From: Balamuthia mandrillaris
Taxonomy: Eukaryota; Discosea; Longamoebia; Balamuthiidae
NCBI GenBank assembly: GCA_031835245.1
Contig: JAVKOQ010000222.1
Coordinates: forward strand, 1 to 64,000
DNA length: 64,000 nucleotides
Direction of reading: 5' to 3'
Shown here: positions 1 to 12,777 of the stretch, one piece after another
Position numbering within the stretch: position 1 is the first letter of the stretch
Layout: every line of letters begins with the position of its first letter
Notes under the pieces: model-generated
What the model saw: only the letters and a program-made list of their open reading frames with translations
What the model was told of the DNA's origin: nothing
The model's database searches: none
Translations under genes and position numbers: made by a program

Positions 1-939
1 GTTCTTCAAAGTGGCCAAAGCCCAAATGCGCTCCATGCCATAATTGAGGGTCTTCTCCAAACGATAAGTGCTAGAGTGCCACAAGCGTACGGTGCCGTCC
101 TCAGAGCCGGTGAGGATAATGGGTAGCGTGGGGTGGAAGCTCACCACGGAGACGTTATGGGTATGTCCCTCCAATGTTTGCACGCAAGACTTGTTCTGAT
201 AGTCCCATACTTTGGCCGTTCTGTGGCGGAACAAAAAACAATCAAAGGTGAGTAGGAATATTTAACAATAGCAAAAGGATTGTAATGAAAGATTACTTGT
301 CATCAGCGCCAGAAATGAGATAGGGCTTGTCTCCGCCCATGAAATACTCCACGCAGTTCACACCCTTTTCGTGTCCTTCCAAAGTGAAGTTAGGCACTTG
401 CGAGCTCAAACTCCATACCTTAATTTAAACAAGTAAATGTTGAGTAAACCCTAAAAAAAATAGGCCACAGCAAAAAGAAGCAACAAGAAAAAATGACAGA
501 GCAAGATACCTTGACGGTTCTATCCAACGAAGCGCTGGCAAAGGTGTTGGGATCCTTGGGGTTGAAGACCGTCATCATGACATAGTGAGTGTGCCCCTCG
601 AAGATCTGAATGTTGGTCCAGCCCTTCTCCCAATCCCAAAGTTTGATGAGCATGTCATCAGAGGAGGAGAGGACGTAGGGTTGAGTGGGATGGATGGCGA
701 TGGAACGAATGTAGTCCGCGTGAGCCTCAAAGGCGGCCACTCTTTCCAGCGTGTTGTAGTTGTAGACGCGGAGGAACAAGTCGTCTGATCCTGTGATGAT
801 CCATTGCTTTCTATCTATGAACTTGCTGGTACGCACTGCACGTAACAAAGCATATCGAGAGAGTGAGGACCCAACAAACAGAGGAGACGAGAAAATAAGA
901 GAAAAGAGAAGAAAGATAACGAAAAAGCAGAGCAGTACA

Positions 940-980
<41 letters not shown>

Positions 981-1491
981 GTACCTGGCAAGTCAGTAAC
1001 TTCGAAAGATTTGACGAGGTTTTGGGTCTTGTAGTTCCAAATGTAGACATGACCGTTGTACAAGCTGGCGAGGATCCACGGCTCAGTAGGGTGAAAGTCC
1101 ACGCTTTTGACACGGTCTGACCTCGCTGAGAATTTGCGCTGTGGAAGCAAAGAGAAAAAAAGAGAGAAGGAAGAACAAGTAGCAAGCAGGAATTTAAAAA
1201 AAAAAGAGATTCAATGAGACAGAGCACGTTTGTGTTGAGGCAGACAAACAAATCAAAAGATTTGAAAAGGGTACGCACGTTAATGTCGAAACGAAGAGGC
1301 TGTTATTTTTTTGTTGCGTGTTGATTGATTCAAAAAAATGAGACGAAATGAAGAATAAGACGACCAAAAAGTCACGAGATGGAGTGAAAAGAGAGAGAGA
1401 AAGAGAAGGAGAAGCGTCAAAAAACTCATGCATCTGTGATCACTCACACAACACCAAAAAAAAAAATAGGGGGAGAAAGAGAGCGCACCAT
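1..1491 (-). CDS. COPB2: Coatomer subunit beta' (beta'-COP), N-terminal part, partial
   Basis: WD40 scaffold subunit of the COPI vesicle coat, which acts at Golgi membranes and binds dilysine cargo signals. Proposed exons: 1491-1489 (ATG only), 1299-1279, 1138-985, 835-510, 418-297, 220-1. They join in frame to a protein that tracks the family closely from its first residues (PLRFDIN, then [17 protein letters not shown]), with blocks [34 protein letters not shown] and [20 protein letters not shown] typical of beta'-COP propellers. About five blades are visible; the rest lies beyond the left edge. The start is chosen because an ATG directly followed by a GTGCGC donor precedes the seven-codon exon 2. 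The intron at 984-836 carries a GA repeat (CT in the sense strand). The gene is divergent from the MFS transporter at 1834. Identity is firm; the three-base coding exon is an inference. Confidence 0.93.
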
Positions 1492-1833
1492 TTTTGTGCA
1501 CAAGTCCCAAAGAAAAAAAAAAAAAAACACACACACACCACTGGTACCAGCACAGAAGAAGGGGAAGAAGGCCAAGCAGCGAGGTGGTGGTCTTGTCCCC
1601 TCTGTGCTTCTTCCGCTACTCTTTTTTTGTTGTTTGTCGAAAATCAGAAACAAACAAAAAACCAAAAACTTTCCAAAAACAGGTTTGTTGTCGACATCAT
1701 ACCGACGTTGGCGTTTTATGTCGACGATACTCCGTCGACAAATTTACGTCGACGGAAATTACATATAAGATAATGTCGTCATGAGAGCGCAGCCAGCAAA
1801 GGAAAAGAACACAGACGAGGAAGAAGAAGAGGA
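1492..1833. promoter_or_regulatory. Bidirectional promoter region with GTCGAC cluster
   Basis: This gap separates the starts of divergent COPB2 and the MFS transporter. It contains four GTCGAC hexamers (1690, 1720, 1734, 1748) and one TGTCGTCA (1774-1781) within 92 bases. The same words recur upstream of other genes in the window. A regulatory role is inferred from position and repetition; no transcript start is visible. Confidence 0.5.
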
Positions 1834-4347
1834 ATGAAAGGTGGTGGTGGCGACGAGGTGGACGAAGGAACGTTGCCGTCTGTTGCCCCGCTGTCCCCTA
1901 CTATCCCCGCATCGCTGCAAGAAATGGAGAAGGAGTCCTTGTTAGGCAACCCCACCGAGCACGACGATAAAATTGGCGTTGCGGAGGCGGGGCAGGAGGG
2001 AGATGGGGAGGACGAGGAGGAGGACTGTTTCGACAAAGAGCTGGAACGCATCGGCACCGGCTGGTTCCAGTACCTCGCCATGAGCATCCTCGGCCTCGGC
2101 AATGCTGCAGATGCGGTCGAGTTGTTGGCCATCGGATACATCTTGCCCGAACTGCCCAGCGTCTCTGGCACCGAGAAATGTAAGTCTAGTACTCTTTTTT
2201 TTTTTTTTAAAAAAAGATTTGTTTCTTCTTTGTGGTTCTTTCTGACCTCTGTTCCAAAACGCCATTTTTTAAATGCAAACCTCAGCCTTTCTCTCAGCAG
2301 CCGTCTTTATGGGCATGCTGGTCGGCGGCGTGGCCTGCGGCCTCGGCAGCGACCGTTTCGGCCGCAAGCCCTGCCTGCTCGTCTGCCTCTTCACCAACTT
2401 CCTTTTCGGCTTCCTCTCCGCGTTTGCCCCCAACGCCAGCGCCCTCATCGGCTTTCGCGTGCTGTCGGGCGTCGGGGTGGGCGGCTCCGTGCCCTCTGTC
2501 TTCACCATGGCGGCCGAGTTCCTGTGCGCCGCTAGGCGGGGCTTCTGGGTGACTTATGTGGCTTGGTGGTGGATGGTAGGAAGCATCTTTGCAGCCAGCG
2601 CCGCTTGGATCATGATAGGTTTGGCTTTACCCTTCAATATTTTGTTTTTGTTCTGTTTTTTTTTTTTTTTTGTGTTGTGCACGCGTTTGTGTTTTTCGAG
2701 ACCGAAGAGAAGAGAAGAGAACTGCAAAGACGAAGAGAACGACGAAGGAAAGAGAACGATGAGACGAGAACGATAAAGAGAACGATGAAGACACTGGCGG
2801 GAGAGTCAAAGCAGAGGAAAAAGAGAGAACAGTTCACAATATTGTTATGTCATCGATGTTGCTGCTTCTTGCATGTGCATTTCGTTATTTTGCATCGACT
2901 AACCAATGATTGAAAAACATCATAACAGGTGTATGGGATTTGTCGTGGCGATATTTTGCGGCAGTGGCGGCCATGCCATCCTTGCTATGTTTTCTTCTCT
3001 GTCTGTTCTTCGTGCCAGAGACTCCTCGCTTCCTCTACACAAAACGTCACTTTGATAAAACCCTCAGAGTGCTTTCCTTCATGAGCAAGCTCAACGGTCA
3101 AGGTACTCAGTTGCGTATAACCGCAGAGGCTCTTGCTGCAGCAGCAAACCAGATGGACTTTCAAGAAGGAGAAAGACAAGACGAAGGAGGTCGAAGACAG
3201 GAACCTTCTTTCCTGTCACTTGCGGAACACGAAGAGAGCAACTACGCTTTGTACGAGCGAGAGGAAAATGATGATGATAGTATGAATTATCGAAAGAAGA
3301 AGAGGTTAGCGACATCGGATTCTTCTTCCAATGTGGTGGTAAGTGGAGATGAAGAGGATATACCTCCAAGAAGCATTAAGGAAGCAGCTCGTAGGGCTGA
3401 AGTTAAGATACTCTCGCCTATTCTTGCTCGCTCCCAATCCATTATGCAATTATTTCATCCTTCTATTGCTAGAACTACTGGTACTCTCTCTCTCTCTCTC
3501 TCTTTCTCTTTCTCTTTCCCTCTCCCTCTTCCTCTCTCTTCCGCTCATTTCTTTTTTATTCTAATGCGGTATTACCGCAACAGTACTGCAAATGATCATT
3601 TGGTTTACGTTAAGTTTTGGATGGTATGGTCTCATTTTGTGGATTCCTTCTCTGTTTGAGAAATCTGGCTTTGATGTTAATATCTACCAAGACGCTTTTC
3701 TTGTGGCCGCTGCCAATTTACCAGGTTTGTTCTTTGCTCCTTGCTCTATTTTCATCCCTTTCATCTTACTATGCACCCTGTGTTTTTGTGTAACAACAGG
3801 CAACATAGCATCTGCGCTTTTAATGGATCGATTGGGCCGAAAGATGATACTATTTCTAAGCATGGCAATTGCCGCCTGCTTAGCTGTTGGTTTTGCTTTC
3901 TCACACAACCCTATTGCTACTGTACATCGCTCTCCTGCCGCCTTTTCACCTATTTTTTCTCTCTAACCCAACCAACACATTCCACCAATCCAGGTAACCA
4001 TAGCGTGTGCTTTCAACGCCATCTCTGTGGGCGGTTGGAACGCCCTGGATTGCCTCTCTGCTGAGTCCTTCCCCACGGCCCTCCGCACGTTCGCCATGGG
4101 CCTCCTCTCCGCCTGCGGGCGGCTGGGCTCCACCGCCGCCCAGCTGGTAAACGGACACTTGGTGGAGCGATCCGTTTTCCTCCTGCTGGTCATTGCCAGC
4201 GGCAACATGTTCGTTGGGGCGGTTGCAGGCTTGTTCCTCCCAAAGGAAACGAAGGGGGCCAAACTCAGGGACCGTTTGCAGCCTCTGCCACCAAAGCCCT
4301 CCTTTGGCCAGACATCAACAGGAGATTCTCCTGTTACTGTTTACTAA
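1834..4347 (+). CDS. MFS transporter, SV2/sugar-porter-like
   Basis: Predicted 615-residue twelve-helix major facilitator. Exons 1834-2179, 2286-2618, 2929-3480, 3584-3724, 3800-3921, 3994-4347 join in frame. Family marks: the acidic N-terminal tail ending CFDKELERIGTGWFQY, the loop GLGSDRFGRKPCLL (MFS G-x-x-x-D-R-x-G-R-R/K motif), VPETPRFLYTK after helix 6, and a second MDRLGRK loop in the C-half. The order GTGWFQY, then AADAVELLAIGYILPEL resembles SV2/SVOP-type organic ion or sugar carriers. The central loop is long, acidic and low-complexity (about residues 260-360). Intron 3 starts with a (CT)n tract. Substrate cannot be read from sequence. The start is the first ATG in a frame that leads directly into the conserved domain. 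Confidence 0.9.
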
Positions 4348-4602
4348 GGTTTGTTCTTAAAAAAAAAAAAACCAAAACATATGTTGATAGCAAACAAACA
4401 AAAGACGAAACAACACCTCTTTGCGTTACATGCACCCCCCCGAAATATAACGACGTTTCGCCTAACCGGAAGATGACGATCATTGCTTGTACGCTTGATA
4501 CGGCTAAATTGCTGTTATGAGGCAACAAGGCGGAGGCCCAAAGCATCCCCGGCTAGTTGCTGCTCCGTGCTTTTCAGTCCAGGGAAGAGAACAAAAAAAA
4601 AC

Positions 4603-5589
4603 ATGATCCACTGTGGCAAACCAAACGTAGCACTCATGGGCGCTCCCTATTTGGCGCTGCTCTTCTTGCTCCTCTCCTCATGCAAGGGAGAGCCCATCGG
4701 CCCATGGCACGACGGCAGGGCCACCTACTACCTGGAGATCGACGGGGGCAACTGCGGCTACGGTCCCATCGCCCGCGAGGCCTTTCCCCACGGCTTCATC
4801 GTGGCGCCCAACCAGGCCCTCTTTGCGGAGTCTGAGGTCTGCGGGGCTTGCTTCGAGGTCGTTTGCGACGCGGACAAGTCTCCTGACGCATGCCTTGACG
4901 GCAATTCCAGCGTCATTGTGCAAGGTTTTTTCTTCTTTGCTTCTTTCCTCCTTCTCCTTCTCCACCACTTTCTTCTTTCTTTTAAAGAAAAAATGTAGCA
5001 ACGGATCAGTGCCCATGTGAAGGGAATGAGGGCTGGTGCTGCGGCGACATGGACCATTTTGACCTGAGCCTGGCGGCCTTTGAGGAGATTGCCAAGACCT
5101 CCGCCGGCGTGTTCTTCACCAAGTATAGGCGCGTTGCCTGCGACGTCCGAGGTCCCTTGAAGCTCAAGCTCAAGGACGGTACCAACGCGGTTCGTTTTTC
5201 TTTTCCTGCCCTCTCTCTCTTCTCTCTCGCTTCTCTTACCGATGCAACGTCAGTGGTGGTTCGCTGTTCTGCCGTTCAACGTGGGTGGGGGTGGAACCGT
5301 CAGCAAAGTAGAAGTCAAGGACAGCGGGGCCTCGGACTGGACCTCCATGGAGCGCCAGTCCTACAACTACTGGTTGGCCGAGTCCGGCCCGGGCTTTCAG
5401 GCCCCCCTGGAGGTTCGGGTCACCAACGAGGTCTCCGGCGAGAGCCTCATCGTCGTGGTCAACCAGATCCAGGAGGAGTCCATCCACGAGGCGGACACCA
5501 ACTTTGACGCCACCGACGGGGTGGACGGCGGCAGTGCCGCCCCTTGCCCTCGCTTGTCCTCGCCGCTTCTCTCCTCCTTCCTCCTGTAA
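4603..5589 (+). CDS. Expansin-like secreted protein
   Basis: Predicted 282-residue secreted protein of the expansin family: a double-psi beta-barrel followed by a cellulose-binding-like beta-sandwich, which loosens cellulose networks without hydrolysis. Exons 4603-4924, 4999-5189, 5254-5589. A hydrophobic signal (ALLFLLLSSCKG) precedes the barrel, which has RATYYLEIDGGNCGYG, the paired-cysteine block VCGACFEVVC and the HFD triad (DHFDLSLAAFEEIA) seen in plant and amoebal expansins. The second domain begins near WWFAVLPFNVGG. The C-terminus ends in a short hydrophobic stretch after Ser/Ala/Gly residues, possibly a weak GPI signal. An in-frame ATG at 4636 is an alternative start just before the signal peptide. 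In amoebae such proteins are linked to cellulosic cyst or stalk walls; that role here is inference. Confidence 0.88.
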
Positions 5590-5875
5590 AGCTGCTTGTC
5601 ACATTGTGCACCAATGGGAGCTCTTGAAATAAATAAATATTTCCCTTTTTTGTAATTTTTGCGGACAAATAAAGTATTATTTGTGTCGACATTACGTGTG
5701 ACGTCATTTGTGTCGATGCAATGGCGTGTGACGTCATCCCCAAAAAAAAACCTCCAAACAAAAGCGAGAGAGAGAGAAAGCCCAAAGCGCACTTTGCTTT
5801 TTTCCCTGCAGATTTACCCTACCAGTCGTTCACTTTGTTGTTTTTTCCTTCTCCAACTTTCTATCTCTCTGTGTG
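5590..5875. promoter_or_regulatory. Upstream region with paired TGACGTCA and GTCGAC
   Basis: Contains GTCGAC at 5685-5690 and two perfect TGACGTCA palindromes at 5699-5706 and 5729-5736, spaced exactly 30 bases apart, about 140-190 bases before the acetyl-CoA transporter start. TGACGTCA is the CRE/ATF-type bZIP site in other eukaryotes; use by a bZIP factor here is inference. Confidence 0.45.
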
Positions 5876-8800
5876 ATGCAAACCTTGGAACCAAGGGGCG
5901 ACCAACAACAACAACAACCACCACCACCACCACCAGAGCGAAAAAATATTACGGAACACGAAAGACAGCAAAGCTCCTCGAAAGAGTACCGCAGCAGCAG
6001 CCGCAGCCGCAAGGAGAACGTGGCGAGGGAAGTTCTGCTGGAGGCCAACCACAAGGCAGCGAATTCGGTAGCAGCGTTGGGAGTGTCCCCGCTTCGTTGG
6101 AGAGCAGCCTCATCCTCATCGCAGCGTGACGACAGCAACGGTAACTCTCGTCGGAGAAAAATGTTGGTGGGAGAGACGCAGGAAGACACCACCGCGGAGG
6201 AGGAGGAGCAGGAAGCCATGGTGGAGGGAAGTGGCAAGGCAGAGTTGATGCTGGCCAAAGAGAAGGAGCGGAGAGACCGTTGGAGCATGGTCATTTTGAT
6301 AATTTTGTGTACGAAAATACACAGTCTCATTTTTGTCCTCCTCTCTCTCTCTCTCTCTCTCTCTCGTTTTTCCTTCATTTCGTTTTTTCTCCTCATCTCT
6401 TTTTAGTTCTCAATGCTTCTCTTCTCTCTTCTCTCCTCTTTCTTCTTTCTTCCCTCCTCTTTCATCTCTTCTTCTTTCTTTTCTGCTTCTCTGCTTCTCT
6501 TCTCTCTTTGATCTTGCTTTCACCTTCCATGTTTCATTTTTTCCTCCCACATTTTCTTACTATTTTGTTTTCTCTCATCCACTTCGTCTAGACATGATTC
6601 AGGGGGTGCCATTGGGGTTGACGCTGGGTTCTCTTCCATTCCTGATACAAAACAAAAGCAGCTACACACAGATAGGAGTATTTTCTCTGGCCTCCTATCC
6701 TTACAGCCTCAAGCTGTTGTGGTCTCCTCTTGTTGATGGCGTGTTTTCAGATCGTACATAACATTTCTTCTTCTTTTTCTTGCTTTTCTTGTTCTTCTTC
6801 TTCTTCTTCTTCTTCTTCTTCTTCTTCTTCTTCTTCTTCTTCTTCTCTCTTCTTCTTCTTCTTCTTTCTTTTCTTCTTCTTCTTCTTCTTCTTCTTCTCA
6901 TTCTTATTTCATTTTTTATTCTTTGCGATTCCTTATTTAACAATTTACATACAGGGATAGGACGGCGAAAGAGTTGGATAGTACCCATACAGTTCCTGTC
7001 AGGCTTGCTTTTGTACAACATCAGCCTTTGGATAGAGGATGCCTTGAGCAGTACCCATGTTCCTGTAACTCAACTCACAATCACTTTCTTTGTGCTTGTC
7101 GTGATGGTGGCCACTCAAGACATCGCTGTTGACGGTTCGTATCTCACTCTCGTTCTTGTCTTGTTTTTGTTGTGCCATCTATTCCTTTTCGTTCTCTTTC
7201 TTTGTATTTTTGATTTGTACTGAGAGTATAATGTTGCGTCAATGAAAAGGTTGGGCTCTAACAATGCTTTCGAGGGCCAAACGAGGCTACGCCTCTACTT
7301 GTCAGGTGCATTATCTTTATCTTCAATGTCTCTTCCTCTGTTTCTTTTTCGTCGCCTCATCCTTTTATTTTTTCTCTTTCTCCTTCTTCTTTTTCTTGTT
7401 CTTGTTCTTTTTCTTTTCGGTTATTTTTATATTTCTTTGTCCTTACTAACCAACCTAAAAGACAATAGGACTCAATTGTGGATATTTTCTCTCCTTTACC
7501 ATCTTTCTTGCTCTAAATTCAGCAGAGTTCAGCAACGCCTACCTTCGCAGCGCAGACCATCAACAACCCACGGGAGTTTTGTCAGTAAGCATGTACATTC
7601 GTTTCTGGGCCATCATCTACTTGCTCGTTACCTTCTATTTAGCTTTCTTCCAAGTAGAGAAAAAAGTAAAGAAAAGAACGATTATAACGAGACCCCATCA
7701 ACGCAACAACACTTCTGCTTTGTCGCTTCAGCCAGAAGAGAAGATTGAATTTACGTCAAGTTATCGTCGTTCGCATGAAGACTTAGATGAAAATGAAAAA
7801 GCAAGAGAAAACGCAGAAGCACGATTGTTAGACGTACATGAAAGTGAACATGAACATGAAGAAGACTATGTTGAAGATGGATTGACCGTAACTGCTATCT
7901 ACACCAAGATATGGCAAATTGTCAACCTTCAACACATGAGAAAGCTGCTTTTAGTATTGGTGTTGTACAAGATTGGCTTCATGGCGGCGGACAGCGTTGG
8001 CGCGTTGAAGCTGATAGAAAAGGGCTTCAAGAAGGAGGACTTGGCTTTGTTCGTCTTGATAGAGTTTCCATTCCAGATATGCTCCGCTGTACTAGCTGGT
8101 CGTTGGTCCAGTGGTGATCAACCGCTAAAAGTTGTACGTATTTGTCTTCCTTTCATTGATTTTTTGTTTCTTTGTTTTTGTTCATCTTTTGCTTTGTTGA
8201 ATTACTAATCGATTGTATTGTAACCAGTGGCTGACTTCATATAAAATGCGGCTGGCAATTTCGTCGCTGAGCGTGTTGGTCATCTACTTTTTCCCTGCCT
8301 CTGGACACATCAGCTATGGCTACTATTTCTTGATTTTGGGTGTCACTCTTGCCACCTCCTTTGCTGGCACCGTTCAATTTGTGTCTCAGGTTTCTTTCTT
8401 CAATCTTTTTGCTTCTCTACCCTTTCTCTTTTCTCTTTTCCTAGCTCTTTTCCTCTTGTCTCTACTTTTTCCTTCATCTTCTTTCTATCACCTTCAAAAC
8501 ACGCACTAACAAATTTCGATTTAAAAAAAAAAAGGGAGCTTTCTTTGCACGAATCAGCGATTCCTCAATAGGAGGCACCTACTTAACTCTTCTCAACACA
8601 TTCTCCAATTTCGGTGGGACATGGCCCAAGTTCTTCGTTCTTTACTTTGTCGACTTTTTCACCACCAAACATTGCATACTCAACAACAATGATAATGACG
8701 ATGCGGCAGCTGCTTCAGCCTCTCTTTCGAACCACAACTTTTGTGCTTCGGAAGAAGAACAAGAGAGGTGTGCTGCTTTAGGAGGCACTTGTACGATTGT

Positions 8801-9026
8801 CAGCGATGGCTACTATCTTGTGGCGATGGCGTGCAGCATCATAGGCCTTATCACATTCCTCTTCCTGCAGAGATACTTTTTGCCCTTGCAACACTTGAAG
8901 AAGTCAGCATGGATGTTACCTCGTTCATCTGCTTCTTCGTTTTCCTCTTCTTCAGAACATGTTGTAGAAAGAGGAGGAGGGGATGGTTCTTCTTCGACTG
9001 TTGCTCATCGTAAACCCAACAACTGA
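5876..9026 (+). CDS. Acetyl-coenzyme A transporter (SLC33A1/AT-1 family)
   Basis: ER-membrane carrier that imports acetyl-CoA into the lumen for acetylation of glycans and proteins. Seven exons (5876-6308, 6592-6753, 6955-7134, 7250-7305, 7462-8133, 8228-8389, 8535-9026) join in frame to 718 residues. Diagnostic blocks: MIQGVPLGLTLGSLPF, SLKLLWSPLVDGV, GRRKSWIVPIQFLSG, VATQDIAVDGWALTML, RGYASTCQTIGLNCGYF, KIGFMAADSVGALKLIEKG and IGGTYLTLLNTFSNFGGTWP. The order and spacing match the human protein. The roughly 140-residue N-terminal extension is Gln/Pro-rich and acidic, unlike the short animal tail, and a charged insert follows the sixth helix. Intron 2 carries a long TTC tract. Start is the first true ATG after an upstream GTG. 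Confidence 0.95.
6783..6899 (+). repeat. (TTC)n microsatellite in intron
   Basis: Nearly pure TTC triplet array lying in intron 2 of the acetyl-CoA transporter, interrupted by TCTC and TTTC. It acts as an oversized pyrimidine tract on the sense strand ahead of the acceptor at 6954. Confidence 0.9.
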
Positions 9027-9683
9027 GTTCACTTTCAACTTCTTTCTTTCTTGTCCTTTCTTGTACTTTCAAATTCTCTCTTTCCTTCTTTCCTTTCTTT
9101 CTTTCTGCTTTCTTCCCTGATTCTCTTCAGCCCAACCGGAACCAATTTTTTTCCTTGTGGGCTTGCAACTTTTGACCGCTCCCTACCTTTATTTCTTCTT
9201 GTTTGACCGCTTGTTTCTTTGTTTTTTTTTTATTATTTTTATTTTTTTTTCGTCTGGATTTGACGAGAATAGTTTAGCTAACGATGACTGCGACTGACGA
9301 ATCAAAAATTCAGTACGTAATTATGGAACTGTTAATTAAACAACTAATATATGATTACTTTACAGATAGAACGAACAAAAAAAGAAAAAACAAAAACAAA
9401 AATACTGGAATTGCAGGACAGAGGCAACCAAAAAAAAAACTCGCGAACTGCGCACAGAAGGGAGCACTAAAACTCTGCTTCAGGACTCCACTTAAAAAAA
9501 AAAACGAACAAAAAACAAAAAAAAGAACAGTAAGACCACCACAGCGTAAATTCTTTCGGCAGTAATAAGAGACAACAAAAAAAAGTGGTAACTAAACGGA
9601 GTTTTTTGTTTTGCTTCCTTTTTGTTTAAACTCACTTCATCTCTTCGTAGTAAAATTTTTTTTTTGGGTGAAAGCTCTGAGCA
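9027..9683. other. Intergenic region between transporter and RasGEF A
   Basis: T-rich then A-rich sequence with homopolymer runs. I see no convincing coding exon or RNA gene; it probably holds the 3' UTR of the transporter and the 5' UTR of the RasGEF gene. Confidence 0.6.
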
Positions 9684-12600
9684 ATGGAAGAAAGAAGAAG
9701 ACGGGACAGAAAATCAGTTTCTCCTCTTTCTTCCGCCTCTCACGAAGAAACGAGACTCGCGAGAAGAGCTGAACGACAGCAAAGACGGAAGGGAAGAGGG
9801 CAATTCAAAAGCCTGAGCCCTCCTCCCCAACAACAACAAAACGACATCATCAAAAAAACAACCACAAAAACGGTTGAGTTTATTAGCCCTGAGGAACAAC
9901 AGCAACAAAATGATCAGCAGTCACAACAATCGCCAAAACGAGACGTGAAAAAACATTACCAGGAGCTACCGAAGAAATCGATGTTTGCCAAACCAATCGT
10001 AGTAAAAACGAAAAGCGACCGTAACTGTCGTCTTGCCGCTCAGCTACAACCTCAACAACCCCAACAACCTCAACAACCTCAACAGCAACAACAACAACAG
10101 CAACAACAGCAACAGCAACAACCTCAACAGCAACAGCAGCAGCAGCAACAGCTTCAACCTCAACAACAGCAACAACAGAGACGACAAAGAAGTTTAAACG
10201 AAAGAAAACAGCGAAGTTCGAATGGGCATGGCAGCAATAACGGCAGTCAACACTTTCAACGACCTCGAAACAGAAGAAAGTTAACGGAAGAAGAGAGGGA
10301 AGAGTTTTTCACAAATGTTGAAGAACTTCGTCTTTTGCTAAACGAAGTTGAAAAAGCAGAAGATAAACTTGAGAAGATAAGGGCCAAAGATGCAACAGAA
10401 GAAAGCGATTCGACAGAAGACAGCTCTACAGAAGAAGAGGACGACGATGAGGAAGAAGATACTGATTCAGACGATGATGATGATGACGACGAGGACGAGG
10501 ACGAGGAAAAAGACGAGGAGCAAGATGATAGTCGCCGTTTGCGTTCTGCTTCTTATCTTCTGAAGACTTATTATCATTCTCGACCAAAACAAAACTTTCA
10601 CTTGGTAGATCCTTTGGAACAAGATACCAACAAGGGAGAAGCTCAAAAGAAAAAACAATCGTCAAAAGACAACCAGAAAGAAAAGAAGAAAAAGAAGAAC
10701 GTGTTCTCTTCTTTGTTGTCTTCTTCCTCGTCAACAATAACAACTGCTAGTGGCGTTTGGAAAAAACAACGTGAAGAAGAAGACGAAATGATGAAACTTT
10801 GTTTTGATGAAAAAGAGTCGCCGTCGAATATTGTGTATGACAAGAACAACGAGATCGTTGCTGTTTCTTTGGCCAAACTCATCGACAAGCTTGTTCGCTT
10901 TGCTTCCAAAGCTGGTTTGTTTTCTTTATTTCTTTTTCTTTCGTTCTTCCTTCCTTTAGTTCTAACAAGCACGAAAACAGCTGATGCAGAAGAGGCTTCT
11001 ACGTTTGACTTAGAGTGGGGTTCCATCATGAGCGAGGTCAAGAAAAACCTTACTCCCGGCGAAGGTATGTTTTTCTTTCCTTCTTTCTTTCTTGTCGTTT
11101 CTTTCTTTCTTTCTTTCTTTCCCTTATTCTTATTCTTATTCGTTTATATCTGTGTTTGAATTGTAGAAGAGAGTAACTCAGACGACGAAGAAGACGGAGA
11201 AGGCTTATCAGATGACTTTTCCTCAGACGATTGGTCGTTTGAAGCTATTCTCAACGAAGCCAAAGTTCTCAAAAGTCCTCGTAAGCTGGAACCAAAAGAG
11301 CAGAAAGACGATCAACAGCGACCATTACAAACACGGTCTGCTTCCATGCCGCCGGCAGTTACTTGTTTGGACAAAAGCAATAACAATAATAGCGCCAACG
11401 TTACCAGCAGCAGTTATAACAGTCCGTTAGTGCAAAACAGACAACAGCAGTTACTCAATTCAATGAGGGAAAGAGGAAAGACCGACTCGTTCGTGATCAC
11501 TGGTGGCAGTTTCTCCGTGCCCAACTCTCCTGTTCGCTTTGCGGCAACCTCTCTTCCTTCTTCTACATCGACCTCATCTACTCCTTCATTCCGTCCTCTC
11601 GCCCACTCGTCTGCTGTTGTGACCACCACCGCAATACAAAAGAAGGCCTCTCCTTCTCCGGTTCCTTCTCCAACTTCCGGTAATTGCTTTTGCCTTTTCT
11701 CTTCAAACTGTTTCTTTTGACGATCAATTTCTCATTTCTCTTTCGCTCAAAAGATCCAAGAGCACGTTTTGTTCAGACCGAAGGAGGAGCACTTTCACGC
11801 TCTCACTCGTCCTTATCTGCCAAAAAGAAAAAGAACAGCATTTCTGGAGCGAAAGAACTCTTTGGCTCTTCAAACTCCATTCAGCCTCAACAACAGCAGC
11901 AGCAACAGCCTTCTTTGTTGCCTGAACCTGACTTTCTGGAACAGTTCTTGTTAAGCTACCAGCTGTTTCTTTCCCCGTTGGCGTTGATGAAAGCTGTCAT
12001 TTCGAGAAGCAATGCTATAAATCCGTCAGCTTTTACGAGAGCCGAACTTCAGAAAGGGTAACTCTCATTCCTCTTGTTCTTCCTTCATGTTCTGCTGACC
12101 ATTAATTGTCTTTCACACAAACCAACAGTCTATTCTATATATTTCAACAATGGATCTTCCTTCAACCCTCCGATATTTACAAAGACGAGAAGACCTACAA
12201 CTACTTTCGTAAACATGTTTTAGCTGTGGGAAGAGAAGACGTCAAAGAGAAGCTCTTCACCGCCAAACAAATCGGAGACCTGACCGGTCTTTTGGAGAAG
12301 AGAAAGGAGGAAGAACGATTTGAGGAAGCAGAATCCTCTTTGGTAGTGGAAGGCAAATCGTCCTCGTCCATGCTACCTATTAACAGTGGAAGCAGCGGTA
12401 ATGACTCTTCTAAGAAACCTATTAGTTGGAGAAACATTAAGGTCTCTTCCTTCTTTATTCTTTAGTTCTCTCTCTTCTCTCTCTCGCTCTCGCTCGCTTA
12501 GCGCTCCTCTCTGTTCTACTTCTGCTTCAATAATAGACTAACATTTATTGGTGTTCTGTTCAAGTCGGAGGAGGCAGCAAGGCAGTTAACGCTAATGGAG

Positions 12601-12738
12601 TATGCCAAGTTTAAGCTCATCCGTGTTACGGAGTTGTTGAAGATGGGATGGACCAAGAGCAACAAGAACAAGGATGCTCCTCATATCGTCGCATTTACTC
12701 ATCATTTCAATCATGTATGTTTTTTTCTCCGCTGCTCT

Positions 12739-12777
<39 letters not shown>

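Noticed and set aside
6701-7021. Poly-Lys/Arg frame on the minus strand
   Set aside because: Reverse of the TTC intron array in the acetyl-CoA transporter.
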